A stretch of DNA of 64,000 nucleotides from Cohnella rhizoplanae (GTDB lineage Bacteria > Bacillota > Bacilli > Paenibacillales > Paenibacillaceae): positions 1 to 64,000 of the forward strand of contig NZ_CAOJCN010000011.1 in the NCBI RefSeq assembly GCF_948329515.1, given 5' to 3'. Numbering within the stretch: the first letter of the stretch is position 1; every line of letters begins with the position of its first letter. The notes below the pieces were generated by a model. It saw only the letters and a list, made by a program, of their open reading frames with translations, searched no databases and was not told the DNA's origin. Made by a program: the position numbers and the translations under genes. Below are positions 57,430 to 64,000 of the stretch, piece after piece.

Positions 57430-58590
57430 ATGATTACCGCACTGCTGGCCGACGATGAAGAGCATGCGCTCAGTCTATTGGAGCTGCTGCTTCACCAGAC
57501 CGGCGAAGTGAAGGTCATCGGGCGCTGCGGCAACGGCATCGACGCGCTCGAGCAGGTCGGGCTGCTGAAGCCGGACGTGGCGTTCCTGGATATCGAGATG
57601 CCGGGCATGAACGGGCTGGAGGTGGCCGAGCGACTGGGCTCTTCGGTATCCGCTACGCAGATCGTATTCGTGACGGCGTACGACCGGTATGCCGTGTCCG
57701 CGTTCGAGAACGACGCGCTGGATTACCTGCTGAAGCCGCTGGAGGTCGATCGGCTCAACCGTACCGTCGGGCGCGTCAAGCGCGCGGTCGCGCACCGGCG
57801 GACCGAGGACCGGGAGGCGGCGGTCGTCCGGACGGCGGCCGCGAGCGAGACGTCCGCGGAGCCGCAGGTCCAGCTGCTCGGCGAGGTGCAGGTGTCCGTA
57901 GAGGGAAGGGGGCGGCTCAAGTGGCGGACCTCCAAGGAGAAGGAGCTGTTCGCGTATCTGGCCGTCCACTACGGCAGCCGGATCCACCGCGACGTGCTGC
58001 TGGACGAGCTGTGGCCCGACGAGCACTACCAGAAGGCCAAGGTATACCTGCACACATGCGTGAGCTACCTGCGCCGGGACCTGCGCCATCTCGGCTTGGA
58101 GGACGCCGTCGTCTACGAGGACGAGAAGTACTCGCTCAGCGCGCCGCTGGAACGTTCGGACTACCGTGAATTCGTCGAGGCCGCGGCGGGACTCCTGCCG
58201 CCCGGCAGCGTCAACGCGGAGCGGCTGGAGCGAACCGTGAACCTGTATAGCGGCCGCCTGTTCCGCAGCGAGGATTATCAATGGGCGGACGACGAGATCC
58301 GCCATACCGAGACGGCGATCGAAGCGCAGCTGCTGAGACTGGCCCAGCTGTACGAGGGCGAGGGCGACTTCGGGCGCATGATCGCCGCGGGACGCAGGCT
58401 GCTGCAGCACTCGCCTTACAACGAGGAGGCATACCGCATCCTCATGAAAGGGTACGCGGGAAGCGGCAAGCACGACGAGGTGTACCGCGTGTACGGGGAG
58501 ATGGGGCGCAGGCTCGACGAGCTGCAAATTCAGGCGTCCGACATGACGTTGAGCCTGTACGAGGGCCTGAAGGTCCGCAAGAAGAGCTGA
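57430..58590 (+). CDS. Response regulator with receiver, winged helix and BTAD domain
   Basis: The 386-residue regulator has a receiver domain (1-120; phospho-acceptor D54 in FLDIEMPG), then a SARP-like arrangement: a winged helix (about 140-230, with RTSKEKELFAYLAVHYGSRI) and a bacterial transcriptional activator domain of TPR-like helices (about 240-386). It should be phosphorylated by the hybrid kinase encoded directly upstream. ATG 57430 is seven bases from AAAGGAGG; the ATG at 57424 is too close to it. The target genes are not evident. Confidence 0.92.
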   Translation: MITALLADDEEHALSLLELLLHQTGEVKVIGRCGNGIDALEQVGLLKPDVAFLDIEMPGMNGLEVAERLGSSVSATQIVFVTAYDRYAVSAFENDALDYLLKPLEVDRLNRTVGRVKRAVAHRRTEDREAAVVRTAAASETSAEPQVQLLGEVQVSVEGRGRLKWRTSKEKELFAYLAVHYGSRIHRDVLLDELWPDEHYQKAKVYLHTCVSYLRRDLRHLGLEDAVVYEDEKYSLSAPLERSDYREFVEAAAGLLPPGSVNAERLERTVNLYSGRLFRSEDYQWADDEIRHTETAIEAQLLRLAQLYEGEGDFGRMIAAGRRLLQHSPYNEEAYRILMKGYAGSGKHDEVYRVYGEMGRRLDELQIQASDMTLSLYEGLKVRKKS

Positions 58591-58694
58591 CCTTTGTTTT
58601 CGGCGCGCGTTTTTTAAGCGGAGCTTCAGCTTGCGCTCATGAGAAGTTAAGCCGAAGGGGATATGATGGTCTCAACCCCCCCTTTGACATAGCA

Positions 58695-58730
58695 AGAACC
58701 TGGACCCGCGGCGACGCGGGTTCTTTTTTT
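58695..58730 (+). terminator. Intrinsic terminator after the two-component operon
   Basis: CCCGCG/CGCGGG with a GCGA loop, extended by AGAACC with TTCT after a small bulge, and then T7. Confidence 0.78.
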
Positions 58731-58833
58731 AATGGAATTCGGAAAACGGGCAGCTATATAAACGATCGGCGCAGAGCCGGGTGTTCGGGGATGGCGCAGA
58801 AGGAGGAGATTCACGGAGGGAAATGTAAAAAGA

Positions 58834-59991
58834 TCAGCGCTCCAATCGAATTTGCCGCTCGTAGAGGCTGGCGCTCCAGCCTTGCCCGTCATAACGGCCG
58901 CAATAGCGCATGCCAAGACGCATATAGTAGGCGTTCAACGGTGGATTATCGGCCATGCAATCGAGCCTCAACCAAGACTTGTCTCTCCGGGCAAGGATCC
59001 GCTCCGCCTCGCGAAGCAGCAGGCTGCCTATGCCGCGTCCGCCGAACTCCCTGGAAACGGCGAGCTTGTGCACGTAAGCGGCGTCCTCCCGATGCCGTTG
59101 TTCCCAGAACGCCTCGGGATGCCAGTTGATGGAGAAGCCCCCGGCCAATTGGCCGTCCAGATCGGCCGCATAGACTTCCTGCTCGCGCATGAACGCCTCG
59201 ATCCAAGCTGGCGTGAACGCATCCGGGCTCCACTGCCGGAACCCCTTGCGATCTCGGATCCACTCCGCGGCTTCGGCGTAAAGCTTTTGCAGCTCAGGGA
59301 CATCCTCAATGGTAGCGCGTCTTATTATAAGGTTGTCCTGCCAAGTTGTCGCCCCGGCGTGACGAGCCGCATGCTCGCCCCCGGCATTCTCCCCTTGCGA
59401 TCCTTCCGGCTGCCACGCGTATTCCAGCATGGAAGCGGACTCCCGCGCTCTCTCCTCTCCGAATAAGCGCGATACGATGTGCAGCGCCGCGTCCATTCCC
59501 GTCGTGACGCCGCCGGACAGGACGAATTTTCCGTTGTCGACGTAGCGGACGTCCCTCGCGATCTCCGCGCTCGCAGGCGCAATCTCCTCGAGCAGGTCCA
59601 TGGCCCGCCGGTTCGTCGTGATCCGCAGCCCTTCTAGCAGGCCTGCCTTGGCCAGCAACAGCGCGCCCGTGCAGACGGACAGGACGAGCTCGGCCGTCTC
59701 GGCCGTATCGCGTATCCAGCGGACGAGCGCTTCGTTATGGATCTCCTTCCGGGCGCCCAGGCCGCCGGGCACGACGAGGATATCCGGCGCGGGACAGTCG
59801 GCTGCCGCGTGGCGGGGCCGCACCGATACGCCGCTTACCGTCGTGACTGCATTGGCATATTCGGCGACCGTGTAGACGTTCAAGTCTCGTCCCCAGCGGC
59901 TCGAGACCGCAAATACGTCATACGGGCCGGCCATATCGAGCGTATCGACGCCCTCGTAGATCAATACCGCCACGTTCCTCGTGCGCTCCAT
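58834..59991 (-). CDS. Fusion of a DJ-1/PfpI-type domain with a GNAT acetyltransferase
   Basis: One continuous 385-residue frame encodes two domains. Residues 1-195 are DJ-1/PfpI-like: E13 in YEGVDTLDM and nucleophile C107 in LSVCTGALLLAKAG, a GlxA/AraC-type amidotransferase-like fold. Residues 221-385 are a GNAT N-acetyltransferase with the acetyl-CoA loop GGRGIG (317-322) and a C-terminal NPPLNAYYMRLGM block. A charged linker of about 25 residues joins them. ATG 59991 follows AAGGAG. The function is unknown; perhaps joint detoxification or protein-damage repair. The DJ-1 part resembles isonitrile-hydratase-type proteins. Confidence 0.88.
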   Translation of the reverse strand: MERTRNVAVLIYEGVDTLDMAGPYDVFAVSSRWGRDLNVYTVAEYANAVTTVSGVSVRPRHAAADCPAPDILVVPGGLGARKEIHNEALVRWIRDTAETAELVLSVCTGALLLAKAGLLEGLRITTNRRAMDLLEEIAPASAEIARDVRYVDNGKFVLSGGVTTGMDAALHIVSRLFGEERARESASMLEYAWQPEGSQGENAGGEHAARHAGATTWQDNLIIRRATIEDVPELQKLYAEAAEWIRDRKGFRQWSPDAFTPAWIEAFMREQEVYAADLDGQLAGGFSINWHPEAFWEQRHREDAAYVHKLAVSREFGGRGIGSLLLREAERILARRDKSWLRLDCMADNPPLNAYYMRLGMRYCGRYDGQGWSASLYERQIRLER

Positions 59992-60025
59992 GGATCGCTG
60001 CTCCTTTTTTGCACCGCATTCAAGC

Positions 60026-60928
60026 TCACGCGTCGTGAATAATCTCGCCCGTGCGCGACAGATCGTAGCCGGAGAGGGCGGCAAGCTCCCGCTTGAAAGG
60101 TTCGGAGCGCAGCGTGCCGAGCAGCGCCTCGATCCAGGAGAGGTTGGCCGGCGTCTTGAGCACGACGAGGTCGTAGCTCTCCTGAATAAGCGGGATAAAC
60201 TCAATGCGTCCGACCAGCGCGGCCGCCTTCTCGATGCCGACGCCGAAGTCCGCATCCCCGGCCGCGATCCGCGCGGCTACGGCCATATGGCTGGTCAGCG
60301 TCTCGTCATATCCGGCGATCGCGCCCGCGCGGATGCCCCGTACCCGCAGCTGCTCCTCGAGCAACACGCGCGCGCCGGCGCCTCGCTCGCGGTTCGCGAG
60401 CCGTAGTCCCGGACGCCCGAGATCGCACCAGCCCGAGAGCCCGAGCGGATTGCCCTCCCGAACGTACAGGCCGGCCATCCGTCCGAGCAGATGGATGACC
60501 ATATAGGGCGCGCCGATCAGAATCCGCCGGATGTAGGGGAGGTTGTATCGGCCGGAATCGCCGTCGTAGAGATGGGTGCTGACGATGTCCGCCTCGCCCC
60601 GGTACATCGCGACGAGGCTGTCCAGGCTCCCCGCGTACGCCCGCAGCGGCCGCAACCCGCCGGCGCCGGGCGCTCCCTCCAGGTGCTTGGCGAGCAGTTC
60701 CAGGCTGATGTCCTGGCCCGTGATGACCAGGGAGCCGGCTGCGGAAGGCGCGGCGGGCGAGCGCATCCGCAGCTTGTAGGCCTCCAGGTCGGCCGCGTCG
60801 ACGCGCATCTGCTTGCCCACGCGGTAGGACGGCAGCTCGCCCTTTTTGATGAGATCGTAGACGGTCAGCTTGGATATCTTGAGCAGACGGGCGATCTCCT
60901 CGGTCGTGTACGAGATACTGTCGGTCAT
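60026..60928 (-). CDS. Excisionase-type helix-turn-helix regulator with molybdate-binding-like (PBP) domain
   Basis: The 300-residue regulator has an N-terminal DNA-binding domain of the excisionase/MerR-like type (YTTEEIARLLKISKLTVYDL, KGELPSYRVGKQMRV) joined to a periplasmic-binding-protein-like domain (about 65-300) with RGEADIVSTHLYDG and LANRERGAGARVLLE. Such proteins sense molybdate, tungstate or a related oxyanion. It is divergent from modAB, 164 bp away, and probably controls them. Confidence 0.88.
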   Translation of the reverse strand: MTDSISYTTEEIARLLKISKLTVYDLIKKGELPSYRVGKQMRVDAADLEAYKLRMRSPAAPSAAGSLVITGQDISLELLAKHLEGAPGAGGLRPLRAYAGSLDSLVAMYRGEADIVSTHLYDGDSGRYNLPYIRRILIGAPYMVIHLLGRMAGLYVREGNPLGLSGWCDLGRPGLRLANRERGAGARVLLEEQLRVRGIRAGAIAGYDETLTSHMAVAARIAAGDADFGVGIEKAAALVGRIEFIPLIQESYDLVVLKTPANLSWIEALLGTLRSEPFKRELAALSGYDLSRTGEIIHDA

Positions 60929-61042
60929 ATCCGGGCAAGCTCCTCATGCGAAGGTCCATAATTGACTACTATTGTAGCATAAGGGCGCCGCAGCGAGTCT
61001 CGAGAATGAATTTACAGCCAGCCGATCGTTCCATATAATGAT

Positions 61043-61068
61043 ATTTAATTATAAATAGATATAAATAG
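61043..61068 (+). promoter_or_regulatory. AT-rich operator candidate upstream of modA
   Basis: ATTTA-ATTA-TAAAT (61043-61056) is a palindrome, and ATAAATAG occurs twice, at 61051 and 61061, one helical turn apart. The element is the only AT-rich patch between the divergent regulator and modA. Confidence 0.45.
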
Positions 61069-61092
61069 AATGCACGGGAGTGGCGTCTTGCT

Positions 61093-61911
61093 ATGATCCA
61101 TACGATCAGAATCGTCAGATGGAATGCCGTATTGTTCGGCAGTCTGGCCGTCTCGCTCTTGCTGTCGGCATGCGGAGGCGCGAACAATCATGCCGCCTCA
61201 GAGCTCACGATCTCCGCTGCGGCCAGCCTGACCGACGCGCTGGGCGAGCTCGGCCATGCGTATGAGCGCGCGCATCCCGGGGCGAAGCTCAGCTTCAACT
61301 TCGGCGCGTCCGGCGCGCTGCAGCAGCAGATCGAGCAGGGCGCGCCCGTCGACTTGTTCCTGTCCGCCGCCGCCAAGAATATGAAGGCCCTCGCGGATAA
61401 AGGCCTGCTCCTGGAGCAAAGCGACCTGCTCAGAAACGAGCTGGTCGTGGTCGTGCCCAAGCCGGATGAGACGGACGATAGGCAGCATCCGGCGGAGGTG
61501 GCGGATCTCGCGGATCTGTCGAACGCGAAGATCAAGAAGATCGGCATCGGCATTCCCGAGAGCGTGCCGGCGGGCGGCTATGCCAAGGAGGCGCTGACGG
61601 CCTCCGGCCTGTGGGACGGTCTTCAGGCCAAGCTGGTGCAGGGCAAGGACGTCCGCCAGGTGCTGCAGTACGTCGAGACCGCCAATGCCGACGCGGGCTT
61701 CGTGTACCAATCGGACGCGCTGACGTCCGATAAGTCCACCGTGGCGTTCGCGGTGGACCCGGCGCTGTACGAGCCGATCATCTATCCCGCGGCCATCGTC
61801 AAGGCAACCGAGCACGCCGAAGCAGCTCGGGACTTCTACGGTTATCTGCGCTCCCCCGAGGCGATGGCCGTGTTCGCCAAGTACGGCTTTACGGCCGCCG
61901 CGGCCGAATAG
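61093..61911 (+). CDS. modA: Molybdate ABC transporter substrate-binding lipoprotein
   Basis: The 272-residue product is a lipoprotein (lipobox LSAC, Cys27) that binds molybdate or tungstate outside the membrane. Family blocks are ELTISAAASLTDALGELG, FNFGASGALQQQIEQGAPVD and LFLSAAAKNMKAL, with VRQVLQYVETANADAGFVY near the C-terminus. It is followed by modB after 12 bp and regulated, in all likelihood, by the divergent helix-turn-helix/PBP protein. Confidence 0.95.
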   Translation: MIHTIRIVRWNAVLFGSLAVSLLLSACGGANNHAASELTISAAASLTDALGELGHAYERAHPGAKLSFNFGASGALQQQIEQGAPVDLFLSAAAKNMKALADKGLLLEQSDLLRNELVVVVPKPDETDDRQHPAEVADLADLSNAKIKKIGIGIPESVPAGGYAKEALTASGLWDGLQAKLVQGKDVRQVLQYVETANADAGFVYQSDALTSDKSTVAFAVDPALYEPIIYPAAIVKATEHAEAARDFYGYLRSPEAMAVFAKYGFTAAAAE

Positions 61912-61923
61912 GGGGCGGATCGC

Positions 61924-62583
61924 ATGGACTGGCAAGCGTTCTGGCCGCCGATCCGCCTATCGCTGCAAGTCGCCCTGCTGGCGAGCGTCCTGGCGTTGGC
62001 GCTCGGCACCTGGGCGGCGCGGGTCGTATCCCGGCGGGCGTTCCGAGGCAGGCTGCTGGCCGAGACGGCGTTCCTCCTGCCGCTCGTGCTGCCGCCGACG
62101 GTCGTCGGCTTCCTCCTGCTGGTCGCGCTCGGCCGGCGCAGCTACGCCGGCCGGGTCATCGAATGGATCGCCGGCGCGCCGGTGATCTTCTCCTGGTGGG
62201 CCGCGGTGATCGCGGCGGCCGTCGTCGCTTTTCCGCTCGTCTACCAGACGATGAAGGCGGGATTCGCCTCCGTCGACCGCGAGGTCGAGGAAGCGGCGCG
62301 CGCGGCAGGGGCCGGCGAGCTGCAGGTGTTCGCGTACGTGACGCTGCCGCTCGCGGCCCATTCTTTTCTGACCGCGTTCGTGCTGGCGTTCGCGCGGGGA
62401 GTCGGGGAGTTCGGCGCGACCCTGATGATCGCGGGCAACATCCCCGGCCGCACGCAAACGTTGCCTACCGCGATCTACGTGGCCGTGGATACCGGACACG
62501 CCAAGATGGCTTGGGCCTGGACCGCCGCCGTGATCGGCCTGTCCTTCTTGCTGCTGCTGTTCACCGGCAGACGGCGAAGCTGA
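61924..62583 (+). CDS. modB: Molybdate ABC transporter permease
   Basis: The 219-residue permease has five membrane segments and the ModB pattern LPPTVVGFLLLVALGRR, then the EAA loop region EEAARAAGAGELQVFAYVTLPLA and FARGVGEFGATLMIAG. It forms the channel for ModA-delivered molybdate. No modC (ATPase) gene follows; the next gene is on the opposite strand and ends 6 bp after the stop. Confidence 0.95.
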   Translation: MDWQAFWPPIRLSLQVALLASVLALALGTWAARVVSRRAFRGRLLAETAFLLPLVLPPTVVGFLLLVALGRRSYAGRVIEWIAGAPVIFSWWAAVIAAAVVAFPLVYQTMKAGFASVDREVEEAARAAGAGELQVFAYVTLPLAAHSFLTAFVLAFARGVGEFGATLMIAGNIPGRTQTLPTAIYVAVDTGHAKMAWAWTAAVIGLSFLLLLFTGRRRS

Positions 62584-62589
62584 ACAGGC

Positions 62590-64000
62590 TCAGTGGATGA
62601 GCCTGCTCTCCTTGGCCTTGCGCACGGACCCGGCGGTCAGGCGGTTGATCGGCCGCTTCAGGGCGAGCCCGAGCGCGAGCGCCGCCCCGGCGTACACGAT
62701 CATGTACATGGACGAGATCCGCACGATGTCCCACAGAATCCCGCCCACGGCTTCGCGCATCATGGAGATCGCATAGGTGAACGGCAGATACGGATGGATT
62801 TTCTGGAAAAAGGCCGGCGCCATCTGCACGGGAAACGTCCCGCCCGCCCCGCCGAGCTGCAGCACGAGCATGACGATCGCCATCGCCTTCCCGACGTTGC
62901 CGAATACGGAGACGAGCGTGTAGACGATCAGCATGAACACCGCCGACAGCAGCATGCCGAACAGCACGAACCATCCCGGCCGCGCGACGTAGGCGCCGAG
63001 CAGATGGATGTCGCCGAGCGTGACGCACAGCGATTGCAGCACGGCGAGCGTCCCGAGCGTCAAGTACCTCCCGAAGTAAACCTGCCAGCTGCGGTACGAC
63101 AGGCCCGGCTCGTCCACTTCCACGGACAGGACCGACACGAGCAGAACGGCGCCGACCCAGAGCGACAGGGTGGTGAAAAAAGGAGACATCGCCGACCCGT
63201 AATTCGGGATCGGGTACAGCTTATTTTCCTTCAATACGACGGGCGCGGCGAAAAAGGCGCTCTCTTTTTGCGCGTCATGGCGCAGGAGCCGGATGATCTC
63301 CGCCAGGTTGTTCTCCCGCTCGAACGCCCGAATCTGGCCCGCGATCTCCCCGATCTTGCGCTTCGCCGCCGGCAGCTCGGCCTTCGCCTTGGCCAGCTCG
63401 CGGCCTCCGGTGCCTAGCCCCGCCGCCGCGTCCGTCAAGATGCGCTTCACGTCGGGCAGGTCCGCAGAGGCGGCGGCGAGCGCGCTTTGCGCCGTCTCTG
63501 CCGCGTTGGCCGCCTTGGCGAGCGCAGCGTCGATGCCGGGCGCGATCTCGCCGTCGTAGCGGGCGAGCAGGTCGCCCAGCGCGCGCTCTGCGTCGCCCGC
63601 TAGCTGATTCAGCCTCGCGACCGCGTCCTCTGCCGGCTGCTCGCCCCGCGATGCCGCCTCCGCGATGCCGTCGAGCAGCTTCGCCTGCTCCCGCAGGTTG
63701 GACTGCGCCTTATCGGCGCGTTCCGCCTGCGGCGCGAGCCTCGTCGTCCCCGCGACCGCGTCGAGGCGCGCGAACAGATCGGCCAGCCGCCCGGCGACCT
63801 CGGCGCCTGCCCTTAAGCGGGACGCCGCTCCTGCGGCCGCGGCGCGGACGGCGCCCCTATCGGGGTCGGCCGCCTGCAGCAGCGCGGTCGCCGAGCGAGC
63901 CGCTCCGGCGACCTGCCGCAGATTCAGCAGGTCCTGCTTGATCTGCGGCCCCATCCCGGCCAGCGACGCGCGGCCCCGCTCCAGCAGGCCGCCCGTTTTC
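62590..64000 (-). CDS. YhgE/Pip-type ABC-2 family membrane protein, 5' end outside the window
   Basis: At least 470 residues are encoded, and the frame continues past the window edge (upstream residues KTGGLLERGRASLAG are in frame). The visible part is a long helical, Ala-rich extracytoplasmic region with coiled-coil character, then about five or six membrane segments including FFTTLSLWVGAVLLVSVLSV. This matches the YhgE/Pip class, phage-receptor or type VII-secretion-associated proteins related to ABC-2 permeases. Its function is not settled. It is convergent with modB. Confidence 0.8.
   Translation of the reverse strand, partial: KTGGLLERGRASLAGMGPQIKQDLLNLRQVAGAARSATALLQAADPDRGAVRAAAAGAASRLRAGAEVAGRLADLFARLDAVAGTTRLAPQAERADKAQSNLREQAKLLDGIAEAASRGEQPAEDAVARLNQLAGDAERALGDLLARYDGEIAPGIDAALAKAANAAETAQSALAAASADLPDVKRILTDAAAGLGTGGRELAKAKAELPAAKRKIGEIAGQIRAFERENNLAEIIRLLRHDAQKESAFFAAPVVLKENKLYPIPNYGSAMSPFFTTLSLWVGAVLLVSVLSVEVDEPGLSYRSWQVYFGRYLTLGTLAVLQSLCVTLGDIHLLGAYVARPGWFVLFGMLLSAVFMLIVYTLVSVFGNVGKAMAIVMLVLQLGGAGGTFPVQMAPAFFQKIHPYLPFTYAISMMREAVGGILWDIVRISSMYMIVYAGAALALGLALKRPINRLTAGSVRKAKESRLIH

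Overview
The window reads as chromosome of a high-GC, spore-forming member of the Paenibacillaceae (a Cohnella- or Paenibacillus-like organism). This is inferred from gene content: an alpha/beta-type small acid-soluble spore protein, the Bacillales-restricted families DUF4023, DUF3889 and DUF3900, an S-layer-anchored mannanase, a REC-BTAD response regulator paired with a 7TMR-DISM hybrid kinase, and AGGAGG ribosome binding sites throughout. No rRNA, tRNA, prophage, insertion sequence or CRISPR-Cas locus is visible. Most genes are single units or short operons, many closed by strong hairpin terminators.

Layout. 0-9.5 kb: peptidase T, an HD-GYP c-di-GMP phosphodiesterase, a VOC protein, a GntR-ABC transporter operon with a clear operator, DUF1284, a frameshifted SnoaL-like gene ahead of a MarR regulator, two tiny genes and an MFS exporter. 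9.7-16.6 kb: DUF1641 with a type II NADH dehydrogenase-like flavoprotein, a Fur-box-controlled siderophore-binding lipoprotein, a spore protein, a nuclease-helicase fusion and an unknown secreted protein. 16.9-31 kb: a low-complexity HNH nuclease, AraC/SDR and AraC/PhyH/beta-propeller clusters, a diguanylate cyclase, asparaginase, a GH130 phosphorylase, a two-part ThrE exporter and an AlkZ-like glycosylase. 31.1-32.9 kb: a lower-GC pair, LysE exporter and AsnA. 33-39 kb: a sensor kinase and a LacI-kinase-GH4 sugar operon with paired operators. 39.6-43.9 kb: a 1417-residue SLH-GH26-CBM mannanase with a cre-like site. 44-51 kb: DUF3889, an AraC remnant, a GyrI-like protein, DUF3900 and a cyclic-nucleotide-domain/SLC13 transporter fusion. 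51-64 kb: a membrane alpha/beta hydrolase, a nitroreductase, the two-component pair, a DJ-1-GNAT fusion, a molybdate regulator with modAB (no modC), and a YhgE/Pip-type protein cut by the window edge.

The most unusual feature is not a gene. Three intergenic arrays of short hairpins (11.5, 39.0 and 47.6 kb) repeat with the same 51-bp period. Their stems align to a common ATARCGRW pattern and differ by paired, compensatory changes. A lone copy sits at 44.9 kb, and a possible decayed pair 51 bp apart lies at 29.6 kb. They look like one family of regularly spaced hairpin repeats that I do not recognise as a named element.

Functional links: GH26 mannanase and GH130 phosphorylase suggest mannan breakdown outside the cell followed by mannooligosaccharide phosphorolysis inside. 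HD-GYP and GGDEF proteins suggest c-di-GMP signalling. AsnA, LysE, ThrE and asparaginase concern amino-acid balance.
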